From assembly GCA_964438995.1 (NCBI GenBank), contig CAYTMQ010000013.1:1-64000 (forward strand): DNA of 64,000 nucleotides, read 5' to 3'. Under the pieces are notes generated by a model. It searched no databases and had not been told where the DNA came from. It was given only the letters and a program-made list of their open reading frames with translations. Numbering within the stretch: the first letter of the stretch is position 1; the number at the start of each line of letters is the position of its first letter. Position numbers and translations under genes: made by a program. Below, piece after piece: positions 36,212-45,003 of this stretch. The DNA is from JABMMZ01 sp964438995 (lineage in GTDB: Bacteria; Bacteroidota; Bacteroidia; NS11-12g; UBA955).

Positions 36212-37261
36212 ATGGCTAATAACACCAGCATAAAATTTGACCAAATCATTGGCGATATAAAAAGTCGACGATTCACCCCTATTTACTTGCTGGAAGGCGA
36301 AGAAACGTTTTACATCGACGAGATTACAAGGGAGCTTGAAGAAAAGGTATTGAAACCCGAAGAAAAGAGTTTCAACCAAACCATTGTATACGGAAAAGAT
36401 GTGTCTCCATTAGACATTAAAATGGCTGCCAGAAGGTATCCAATGATGAGCGAATATCAATTGTTGGTTGTTAAAGAGGCTCAGAATATTTCAGACATCG
36501 ACCAATTAGAAGATTACATAGAAAATCCTATGGCTACTACCATCCTAGTTCTTTGTTACAAAGGCAAGAAGGTAGACAAGAGAAAAAAAGTAGGTAAATT
36601 GTTCAGCAAATACACCCATTTTACTTCAGAAAGATTAAGAGACTATGAGGTAATTCCGTGGATTGAGCGCTACATCAAAGCTAAAGGTAGAAACATTGAT
36701 CCTAAAGCTGTTCAGATGATTGGAGATTATTTGGGCAATGATTTGGGTAAAATAGCCAATGAAATTGACAAAATGCTGATCAACGTAAAAGCAGATGTGC
36801 CAATTATTGGCATTCCACATATTGAGCAAAACATTGGCATAAGTAAAGATTACAATGTGTTTGAATTGAACAAAGCACTTGGCGAAAAAAACTTCAATAA
36901 ATCCATACAAATTGCCAATTACTTTGCCAACAACACCAAGACACATCCAATAATCCCAATGATTGCCAACTTGTATTCATACTTTTCAAAAGTGTATACA
37001 TACAACACCATCAAAAGCAAGCCTAAAAAAGAAATAGCGATAGCTTTGGGGGTAAATGAGTTTTTCATTGACGATTACAGGATAGCTGGCACCAACTACA
37101 ACCAGCAAATGATAGAGCAGATTTTCGGCAATTTAAAATACTACGATTTACGCTCTAAAGGCGTGAATGACAATGGAACAGACGAAGGTCAACTTATAAT
37201 TGAATTGGTGGTTAAAATTCTCCGAATTGCTGAAATTCCTAGTCAACTTAGAATGGTGTAG
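36212..37261 (+). CDS. holA: DNA polymerase III delta subunit
   Basis: 349 residues, normal length. The N-terminal AAA-like domain contains IYLLEGEETFYIDEIT and a degenerate nucleotide site; DYNVFELNKALGEKNFNKSI and the C-terminal collar helices follow. It opens the sliding clamp within the clamp loader. The start lies 8 bases from the divergent HSDR_N start. Confidence 0.93.
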   Translation: MANNTSIKFDQIIGDIKSRRFTPIYLLEGEETFYIDEITRELEEKVLKPEEKSFNQTIVYGKDVSPLDIKMAARRYPMMSEYQLLVVKEAQNISDIDQLEDYIENPMATTILVLCYKGKKVDKRKKVGKLFSKYTHFTSERLRDYEVIPWIERYIKAKGRNIDPKAVQMIGDYLGNDLGKIANEIDKMLINVKADVPIIGIPHIEQNIGISKDYNVFELNKALGEKNFNKSIQIANYFANNTKTHPIIPMIANLYSYFSKVYTYNTIKSKPKKEIAIALGVNEFFIDDYRIAGTNYNQQMIEQIFGNLKYYDLRSKGVNDNGTDEGQLIIELVVKILRIAEIPSQLRMV

Positions 37262-37436
37262 CAAACTGCAACTATAAAAAACACTTATTTCAACCATAAA
37301 TCAAATTGTATTTAACTGCATTTCAGATAGTTAAAATCGCTTTTGCAATATTATTTTAAACCAACATTTTTATTTCATTTTTTATGTATTTATCCATAAT
37401 TTTACGCCTTTAAAAGAAAAAAAATAGATTGTTATC

Positions 37437-39392
37437 ATGAAAAAAAATTTACTTTTAGCTGCTTTAGTGCTGCCTTTTTTAGCGAACGGACAAGCTTCGA
37501 AAGAGGCTGCTAAATTTGGCAACCACACTGTAGGTGGCGCTCAAGTGTTAAACAGTGGCACAACAACCGTTGATGCTACTTCAGTAGATGCTGGCAAAGG
37601 CACAGCATCAGGTAATTCAAATTCAAAAAGAGGTATTATCAATTATAACTTTGTTAAAGTTGGTAGCACTTATTACGATTTGCAAACCAATGCAAGTATT
37701 GGCAGAAGGGTTATGTTATTGCCTGACGGCACTGTATCTGTAGCTTGGACTACATCTGAAGATGATGCATATACAAAACGTGGTACTGGTTACAACCACT
37801 TTGATGGTAACAACTGGTTAACCGTTGCTAATCCAACTAAACGTTTAGAAACAGTTCGTATTGGCTGGCCTTCAATTGGTTTAAACGGTGGTAAAGAATG
37901 GGTGATGGGTCACGATGCTGCTAATGGCGGTTTTGTATTATCAAAAAATGCGTCTATCGGTAGTACAACATGGACTTCTAACTCAAACGTTTTAGCTGAG
38001 TTTGGCAGAAGACCAATCTGGGGTAGAGTTGCAAATAATGGCGATATTTTCCATGCCATTTGTAGTTACTCAGATTCATCTGCAGCAGGCGATCCTAGAG
38101 CACCTAGAATCAATGGTGTATTTGCGCCAATGGTATACAGCCGTTCATTAGATGGTGGTAATACTTGGGACAAACAACACATTTTATTACCTGGTTACGA
38201 CAGCACAAGAATCACCAGTGGCGGTGGCGACGAATACGCTATCGACGTTAAAGATTCAGTAGTTGTAATAGTTACAGGTGACCATTTAAAAGACGTTGCT
38301 CTTTGGAAATCTACAGACAATGGAAATACATTTACAAAAATCATTGTAGATTCTTTCCGTTATGCTCCATACAGTGCTAAAAAACAAATGTTGGATACTC
38401 CATTTGTTTGTGATGGCTCTGTTGAAGTAATTTTGGATGCTCAACACAATGCTCACGTATTCTGGGGTGTTAGTAGAATTTTTGACGAAGATACAACTGA
38501 TGAATCATACAGCTTCTTCCCAGGTACTTCTTTATTGGGTTACTGGAATGAAGTTTCTGGTACTACTCAATTCATTGCAGGTGGTTCTCAATTTGACAGA
38601 AACAAAAACGGTCAGCTTGATGTTTCTGCTGGTAATACTGCTGCTTTAAGTGGTGGTGTAGTTCCTGCAGCACTTAAAAACCAAGGTATCTCTTCTGTAG
38701 CACGTTTAGGCAATACTTCATTATTACACTCTCCTTCTGCTGGTATCGATGGTAATGGCAATATTTATTGCACATTCTCTTTCCCATTAGAGCAAGATTT
38801 AGACGCTAACAACGTTAATTTAAGAGACATCATGATTGTGCATTCAACTGATGGTGGTGCTAATTGGGCTGCTCCGCAAGACGTTACTCAAACAATAGGA
38901 TTTGAAGAAGAATTCGGTGCTATTGCTAAACAAGTTAACGGATTTGTACATTTGATTTTCCAAATGGACCAAACTGCTGGTACCAACTTACAAAACAACA
39001 GTACATCTGACAACAACCACCCTACTGCAGTTAACGACATTATGTATGCTGCAATTCCAGTAGGTAAAATCTTAGATGGTTCTATCGAAACTTTATGGAA
39101 CGCTGGTATTGAAATGTACGATGCTAACAAAGAAGTGTTTGTTGTTTCTCAAAACTATCCTAACCCATTCAACAACAACTCTGAAGTATTGATTTTCTTA
39201 AGCACTGGTGCTGATGTAGAAATCGAAATTTCTGATATTTCTGGTAAAGTTATCAGCTCTCAATCTTACAAAGAATTAGGTGCAGGTAACCACAACTTGA
39301 ATTTAAATGCTGAAGGAATCAGTGCTGGTATTTACTTCTATACAGTAAAAACTGCTACCCACTCAGTAACTCGTAAAATGACTATCAACTAA
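37437..39392 (+). CDS. T9SS-exported protein with Asp-box (sialidase-like) repeats
   Basis: 651 residues. A Sec signal (LLLAALVLPFLANGQA) is followed by a probable beta-propeller with several Asp-boxes, S-x-D-G-G-x-T-W type: SRSLDGGNTW, STDNGNTFTK and HSTDGGANWAAP. The last 80 residues are a type A sorting domain (SQNYPNPFNNNSEVLIFL ... ISAGIYFYTVKTATHSVTRKMTIN), sending it through the type IX system to the cell surface or outside. No catalytic assignment can be made. Confidence 0.88.
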   Translation: MKKNLLLAALVLPFLANGQASKEAAKFGNHTVGGAQVLNSGTTTVDATSVDAGKGTASGNSNSKRGIINYNFVKVGSTYYDLQTNASIGRRVMLLPDGTVSVAWTTSEDDAYTKRGTGYNHFDGNNWLTVANPTKRLETVRIGWPSIGLNGGKEWVMGHDAANGGFVLSKNASIGSTTWTSNSNVLAEFGRRPIWGRVANNGDIFHAICSYSDSSAAGDPRAPRINGVFAPMVYSRSLDGGNTWDKQHILLPGYDSTRITSGGGDEYAIDVKDSVVVIVTGDHLKDVALWKSTDNGNTFTKIIVDSFRYAPYSAKKQMLDTPFVCDGSVEVILDAQHNAHVFWGVSRIFDEDTTDESYSFFPGTSLLGYWNEVSGTTQFIAGGSQFDRNKNGQLDVSAGNTAALSGGVVPAALKNQGISSVARLGNTSLLHSPSAGIDGNGNIYCTFSFPLEQDLDANNVNLRDIMIVHSTDGGANWAAPQDVTQTIGFEEEFGAIAKQVNGFVHLIFQMDQTAGTNLQNNSTSDNNHPTAVNDIMYAAIPVGKILDGSIETLWNAGIEMYDANKEVFVVSQNYPNPFNNNSEVLIFLSTGADVEIEISDISGKVISSQSYKELGAGNHNLNLNAEGISAGIYFYTVKTATHSVTRKMTIN

Positions 39393-39412
39393 TCATTAGT
39401 TAATCCATATTT

Positions 39413-39445
39413 AAAATCCCTTCAGAAATGAGGGGATTTTTTTTT
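39413..39445 (+). terminator. Terminator of the T9SS type A protein gene
   Basis: AAAATCCCTTC pairs with GAGGGGATTTT (one G-T wobble) and is followed by a T-run, 21 bases after the stop. A-rich DNA on the other side may let it serve the convergent PPTase gene too. Confidence 0.8.
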
Positions 39446-39455
39446 GATACTACTT

Positions 39456-40223
39456 TTAGAATTTAAAATCTTGATTGAGTTTATAGAAAGCTATTTGGCC
39501 TTCTTCATTAGGATTAAAAGCCAAAGAATAGACATACTCCGAACCATTTGTATACGATTGTATGGTCCATTCTGATGCATGAACTTCATTTAGTCCCCAA
39601 ACTTTGTAACGACCGTCCAAAGATGGTATGCTCGCAACATCGTCATCAATGCCTTTGCCAATAGCTTTTAAAAATGCTTCCTTCCTAGTCCATAACAAGC
39701 AGAATTCCCTTCTCTGATTTTCGCTTTGAATGATGGCAAACTGCTCTTGAATGCTAAGCACCTTTTTCCCAATTATCGGTGCTTTGATGGCATTTTCTGC
39801 ACATTCTACGTCCACACCTATTGGCTTCTTATCTACAGCTATGAGTACTTTATTTTTGGTATGTGAAACATTGAAGTGCAACTTAGATTGAGGGAATTTC
39901 AATACAGGTTTTTTGTTGACACCTTGCTCTATAACCAACTGTGAAGGATGTATGTTTAATAGCTTACCGAGCAATTTTCTTAGCATGGCTCTCCCAGTTA
40001 AGAATCTTAGAGAATCACTTTTTTTGTGGTAATTAAACGAGCGCAATTTTTCTTGTTCACTCAATACAGATAGCAAGATGTCTTGTTTACCTTCAAAATC
40101 CATATAATCCACTTCCAAAATTGCAGGCAGTTGCATCCAATTAACGGCTTCAATATCGCTAATTGACACCCAGTTCAATTGCTCATTTTTAAGCGTCGAT
40201 ATGTTGAGGTTTAGATGTTGCAC
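39456..40223 (-). CDS. 4'-phosphopantetheinyl transferase, Sfp type
   Basis: 255 residues from GTG 40223, whose G is the last base of the NRPS stop codon (TAGTG). The family signatures GVDVECAENAI and LLWTRKEAFLKAIGKGI are present, with an FNVSHTKNKVLIAV strand before them. It moves phosphopantetheine from CoA to carrier domains. Being coupled to the NRPS gene, its substrate is almost certainly Ser1036 of that protein. Confidence 0.93.
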   Translation of the reverse strand: MQHLNLNISTLKNEQLNWVSISDIEAVNWMQLPAILEVDYMDFEGKQDILLSVLSEQEKLRSFNYHKKSDSLRFLTGRAMLRKLLGKLLNIHPSQLVIEQGVNKKPVLKFPQSKLHFNVSHTKNKVLIAVDKKPIGVDVECAENAIKAPIIGKKVLSIQEQFAIIQSENQRREFCLLWTRKEAFLKAIGKGIDDDVASIPSLDGRYKVWGLNEVHASEWTIQSYTNGSEYVYSLAFNPNEEGQIAFYKLNQDFKF

Positions 40224-43200
40224 TAGTGAATGTTCAAACTTCTATTAACTGCATCTTGTAAAGTTCTAGCAAAGCTGTAGCAATGCTCTCCTGTTATCAT
40301 GTGGTCGTGATCGCCTCTAACCTCATGTACTATTATACCTTTTTTTGCATAAGGATGCCAACCTAAGTATTTAGGATCTTTAAGATAATACAATTTCTTT
40401 TCAGACCTAAACAAGTCAATTACGCCATTGTATGGTTTGATGTCATATTTTTCAAACGCTGCAAAATAGGCATCCATGATTTTGTAAAAATGGTCTAAAG
40501 ATGGATCATCATCATCTGGAATATCTTTGCCAAGTCGAGCTAAAATACCATTGACTCTAAGTTTGATGAATTTCTTCTGATATGCCCAAGCTTCAGATTT
40601 GAACTTGAATAAAGTTTTTATGAAATGGAGTTTTCTCGGAATGAATTCTACCAAAGCATTCGTTAACTTTTTATAGGCAGGTTGATGTCTTTTAGTAGAT
40701 TCTAGTGAATAATCAAATACACCGAGTAGTCCAACCTTATCACCCAATTTTTCGAGTTGACGAGCAGCCTCGAAAGCCAATAAACTTCCAGCAGACAGTC
40801 CTGCAATCAAATATGGTCCTTTAGGATTATGGGATTTGATTTCGTTGATGTACTTAGACACTATGTCTTCTAAATGTTCAGAAGGAAATTCGTTATTGCT
40901 TAATCCGATGGCTTGAATACCATACAAAGGTTGATTGGCATCTAAGTGTTGAGCAAGTTCTTTAAACACCATCACTTCCAAACCTGCACCGTGAATGATA
41001 TACAGCGGAGGATTTGTTCCTTCAGGTTTTATTGGTACTAAATAATGGTAAAGTCCAGAAGAGTCGCCGTTGATCAATTCAGCCAATCCAGCGATACTTG
41101 GTTTTCTGAATAATGCTGAAAGTGGCAGCTTAAATCCGAGTTGAGATTCTATGTTGTGCATCAACTCAATAGCAATCAGAGAATGTCCGCCTGAAGAGAA
41201 GAAATCGTCTAATCTACTAGCATTTTTTACACCCAACGACGCTTCCCAAATAGGTTTTATTGCTAATTCTGTTTCATTCCAAATATCTGTATCGGCTTCA
41301 TTATTCTTTTCTGAATTGAGTAAATTAGCTACATCAATTTCAGACAAAAATTTCCTATCCGTTTTTGCATTAGGTGTAAGAGGCATGGCATTGACACAGA
41401 CGAACATGGCTGGTACCATATAATCTGGCAAATCCTTTGACAGCAAATTTCTTAAGACATCAAATTCTTCTTTTTCTATCAAACTTAATTGCAGTCCGCT
41501 ATTCTTACAAGTTTTAAATTTTCTTGAACTAACGCCAAAATCTTTTAGAAAAGCAACCAATCTCAAATCATCTTTAGCAAATAGTTTAGGCACTACTACT
41601 GCTTCTTTAAAATTGCCTTTTTGAATCAAAACCGATTCTATTTCACCTGTTTCAATTCTAAATCCTCTAATCTTAACTTGGTTGTCATTTCTACCAAGAC
41701 ATACCAACTCATCATTAGAGTTGATATACCCTAAATCGCCCGTTAAATAAATCTTCCTATTGGCATCATAAGGGTGTTGAATGAATTTCTCATTGGTCAA
41801 CTCTTTTTTACCTAAGTAACCAATTGCAAGTCCGTCACCACCAATGGCTATTTCGCCTGCCTGACCAACGGCCATTGGGCGATGTTTAGCATCTAATATG
41901 TAAATATCTGTATTTGCGAGAGGCTGACCAATAGTAATAAGCGAATCACTGGCATGAATTTGTTTTACACATGACCAAATACAGGTTTCAGTAGGACCAT
42001 ATAAGTTCCAAAGAGAATCACATTTTACCACCAACTCTTTTGCAAGTTCAAGCGGCAAAGGCTCACCACCACAGAACAACTTAAGGTTCTTTTTACCATT
42101 AAATCCAAATCCTTGCAACAATCTAAAAGTAGCAGGTGTTGCTTGCAATACAGTGATGTTATGTTGTTCTAAAATATTGATAATGGCTTCTCCATCCTTG
42201 TTGATATCAGAAGGCGCCAACACCAATTTTCCTCCACATATCAGAGGCAAGTACAACTCTAATCCAGAGATATCAAAACTAATTGTTGTGAGAGCAAATA
42301 AGGCATCATTACTGGTAAATCCAGGGGTTTGTTTGACACTCCACAATAGGTTTATCAAACTTCTCTGAGACATTTCAACACCCTTTGGAAGTCCGGTAGA
42401 ACCAGAAGTATAAATAAGATACGCAGGCAATTCATTGCTGTGAATTGTCCCATCAAATTCGCTATTCTTCTCAATTGATAATAGTTCCTTCGCAGAATAT
42501 GCTTTACATGTATCAGTAGAGATATGTTTGTATTTATCTTCACAAATCAAGATACTTGTTTGTGAATCTTCGAGCATGTATTGAATTCTTTGAATAGGAA
42601 AAATTGGGTCGATTGGGATATAGGCGGCTCCAATGCGCATTACAGCTAGCATCGCAACCATCATGTCGATACTTCTATCCAACATCACTCCGGCTTTCAT
42701 ACCAGAACTCAATCCTACTGATTGTATTGCATGAGCGAACTCGTCAACTTGTTTGACCAATTCTGAATAAGAAATTTGGTTATTTTCAAAAGCAATTGCA
42801 GTTTGATTAGGATACGATTTAGCCATTTCCAGAATCAATTCAAAAACCGTCGACGATTTTGGATAATGAGCTTTGGTATTATTGAAAGACGCTAATGCTT
42901 TTTGTATTTCCTGAGGGTCAGACAAATCGCAAGCCCCAATAACAATATCAGGTTGGTTGCACAACGAATCTATTAAATATTGGTATTGGTGCAACAAATC
43001 GAGAACCGATTGTTCATCAAATAGGGATGAATTATAGTCCAACTCAATAGTAAGCTGCTCACCTACCCTAGACACATTGACAATCATATCAAAAGAACTG
43101 TAATGCCTCTTGTTGATTTCGAGCTGCGTATCAAGGCCATCTAACAAGGTGTTTCCCATTAATTCTCTGTCAACATTGAATGTAACAGGAATAAGAGGAA

Positions 43201-44287
43201 GGGTACTCTGACCGCGATTAATTTTTATGTGTTTAAGTACAGTACCAAACGTGATATGACGGTTGGCAAAGGCTGTTTTATAGTCTTTAGTTCTTTGAAT
43301 TAAATAGTCTTTGAAACTTAGATTGCCGTTGACATTTGCAAGAATTGGAATTGTATTGACACAATGTCCCATCAATTCATTCATTTTGTGTAAAGGCTGA
43401 CCAGCTGTAGGCAATCCGATAACAAAAGATGATACGGCAGATTTCCTATACAATAGAACCTCAAATATAGTGCACATGGAAATCAGCAAACTACTTCCAA
43501 AACCATCCGCAGCTAAGCGCAAAGAATTGAATTGTTTGGTTGATAATGGGAAACTAATGTGGTTGCTTTTATAGGAGTAATCGTTTGGACGAACAGCAGT
43601 ATATGGCAATGCTGGCACTGGTTTAAAATCCTTAAACACATCTTGCCAAAAGTTCTTTACTTCAAGGTACTCATTGCTTTTAGCATACTGCTCTTCAGCC
43701 TCAGCAAATTGCACAAACCTCAATGCAGGAGCAAACTCTGTTTCATTTTTCTGAAAACCATTGTACAATTTCCCAATTTCAGAAATCAACAAACCAAGTG
43801 TCCATCCATCACAAATCACGTGATGCGCGGTTAAGGTCAAATAATGTAAGTCACCATAAGAAATTAGACTAGCATCAAACAATGGACCTTTTCTCAAATC
43901 AAAATTGATTAAAGCACATCTTTCTTTTTCAGCATGCAAAATGGCTTCAAGTGATTGATTGCTTTTAACAATTTGTTTCTTAATGATAGCAGGCAAAGTG
44001 GTCACAACCAAACATTGGTTATTCTGAATATCGAACAACATTTTAAAATTGTCGTTTCGATCCACCATTGTTTGAAGGGCTTTTTCTAATGAATCAATGT
44101 TAAGCTTACCAGTAATTTTAAGGGTTATGCTTTGATTGAACGCGCGGTTGGCATCTTGACCACCAATCATGCAAGCCGTAAGAATTTCCGTTTGCTGTTC
44201 AGTACATTTAAACTTATACAGCAATTCCAAACCAGTCACATTGTCTAGTTCAGCACCTAAGTGATGTATATGGTTGGTGGAATTCAT
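40223..44287 (-). CDS. Single-module NRPS (C-A-T-TE), predicted glycine-activating
   Basis: 1354 residues. A condensation domain (about 30-450) has the intact motif HHVICDG at 155-161. The adenylation domain (about 480-985) has YTSGSTGLPKG from 626, YGPTET and TGDLG. A carrier domain has Ser1036 in GGHSL. A thioesterase (about 1095-1350) has Ser1165 in GLSAGS and His in RGDHDHMITGEH. Reading the pocket by eye gives D-I-L-Q-F-G-L-I-W-K, one change from a glycine code known to me (DILQLGLIWK). With only one module, the product may be an N-acylated amino acid released by the thioesterase. The PPTase gene overlaps the 3' end by one base. Confidence 0.92.
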   Translation of the reverse strand: MNSTNHIHHLGAELDNVTGLELLYKFKCTEQQTEILTACMIGGQDANRAFNQSITLKITGKLNIDSLEKALQTMVDRNDNFKMLFDIQNNQCLVVTTLPAIIKKQIVKSNQSLEAILHAEKERCALINFDLRKGPLFDASLISYGDLHYLTLTAHHVICDGWTLGLLISEIGKLYNGFQKNETEFAPALRFVQFAEAEEQYAKSNEYLEVKNFWQDVFKDFKPVPALPYTAVRPNDYSYKSNHISFPLSTKQFNSLRLAADGFGSSLLISMCTIFEVLLYRKSAVSSFVIGLPTAGQPLHKMNELMGHCVNTIPILANVNGNLSFKDYLIQRTKDYKTAFANRHITFGTVLKHIKINRGQSTLPLIPVTFNVDRELMGNTLLDGLDTQLEINKRHYSSFDMIVNVSRVGEQLTIELDYNSSLFDEQSVLDLLHQYQYLIDSLCNQPDIVIGACDLSDPQEIQKALASFNNTKAHYPKSSTVFELILEMAKSYPNQTAIAFENNQISYSELVKQVDEFAHAIQSVGLSSGMKAGVMLDRSIDMMVAMLAVMRIGAAYIPIDPIFPIQRIQYMLEDSQTSILICEDKYKHISTDTCKAYSAKELLSIEKNSEFDGTIHSNELPAYLIYTSGSTGLPKGVEMSQRSLINLLWSVKQTPGFTSNDALFALTTISFDISGLELYLPLICGGKLVLAPSDINKDGEAIINILEQHNITVLQATPATFRLLQGFGFNGKKNLKLFCGGEPLPLELAKELVVKCDSLWNLYGPTETCIWSCVKQIHASDSLITIGQPLANTDIYILDAKHRPMAVGQAGEIAIGGDGLAIGYLGKKELTNEKFIQHPYDANRKIYLTGDLGYINSNDELVCLGRNDNQVKIRGFRIETGEIESVLIQKGNFKEAVVVPKLFAKDDLRLVAFLKDFGVSSRKFKTCKNSGLQLSLIEKEEFDVLRNLLSKDLPDYMVPAMFVCVNAMPLTPNAKTDRKFLSEIDVANLLNSEKNNEADTDIWNETELAIKPIWEASLGVKNASRLDDFFSSGGHSLIAIELMHNIESQLGFKLPLSALFRKPSIAGLAELINGDSSGLYHYLVPIKPEGTNPPLYIIHGAGLEVMVFKELAQHLDANQPLYGIQAIGLSNNEFPSEHLEDIVSKYINEIKSHNPKGPYLIAGLSAGSLLAFEAARQLEKLGDKVGLLGVFDYSLESTKRHQPAYKKLTNALVEFIPRKLHFIKTLFKFKSEAWAYQKKFIKLRVNGILARLGKDIPDDDDPSLDHFYKIMDAYFAAFEKYDIKPYNGVIDLFRSEKKLYYLKDPKYLGWHPYAKKGIIVHEVRGDHDHMITGEHCYSFARTLQDAVNRSLNIH

Positions 44288-44496
44288 TACTTTTTCTAAA
44301 TGTCTTTTCTGCTATTATGAGTAAAACTAAGTGTTTAATTTTTTGTTAAAAACACGACAACCCAAAGGAGATGAAGATTTAGAAAGGTGTAATGAGAGCA
44401 CGGTCAATTTCTCAAATTGCGTTTTGTTTAAGTTTTGTGTCATTTATCTCTGCGTATTGTGTGTATTAGATTCAATCAAACAAATTTGAACCTATG

Positions 44497-44526
44497 CAAA
44501 AATAATGGATAGGGTTGAAAAAACAA
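44497..44526 (-). promoter_or_regulatory. Promoter of the NRPS-PPTase operon
   Basis: Minus strand: TTG at 44526-44524 and TATTTTTG at 44504-44497 with 19 bases between, a good Bacteroidota -33/-7 match. It implies a 5' leader of about 200 bases before the NRPS ATG. Confidence 0.6.
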
Positions 44527-44882
44527 GGTGCTTGGATGTCTTAACTGCAAGTTTTTTAGATTACTGCCATTTACTAAAACATTAATTACTGATATTCAGT
44601 ATATTATCAATTATTATTATCCATAATTTTAATTGAAACTCAGCTAATATCATATTTGGGATTGTTAAAGACTTTTTTAACATATTTCAACAAGAAGGCG
44701 CTATAATTAAGGTCATCTACAATTTGAGAAATTCAATATTAACATCTGTATATCAGCAATATACAAAATCAACAAATTACATCTTTCAAGTTAGAATTCT
44801 TGTTTAACAAATTAAAGGAGGACATTGGTAGCAAAAAATATTTATTTTTATTTTTTGACATTTATAAGGAAATTCATTGGAA

Positions 44883-44913
44883 TTTGTTTGAGTCCAAAAT
44901 CTATTTATATTTG
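44883..44913 (+). promoter_or_regulatory. Promoter of the acetyl-CoA synthetase gene
   Basis: TTTG at 44883-44886 and TATATTTG at 44906-44913 with 19 bases between them. The leader to the ATG at 45004 would be about 85 bases. Confidence 0.6.
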
Positions 44914-45003
44914 ACTCAGACTTAGCTCAAATATGAGATTTACCAACTACTTGATCGTTGAATTGACGGCCTTAAACTGGTAGAAAATAGTTCGTTACTT
45001 ATC

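Larger units (their letters stand above)
44288..45003. other. Long divergent intergenic region, 716 bp
   Basis: AT-rich spacer between the NRPS and acetyl-CoA synthetase genes. It holds one promoter for each direction (44497-44526 and 44883-44913), leaving leaders of about 200 and 85 bases. No recognisable RNA gene, riboswitch or ORF above 25 codons. The spacer is unusually long for this gene-dense window. Confidence 0.5.

Noticed and set aside
44392..44469. A 25-codon ORF with a purine-rich stretch upstream in the NRPS/acs spacer
   Set aside because: Very short, no family features, and no promoter in its direction; likely chance.
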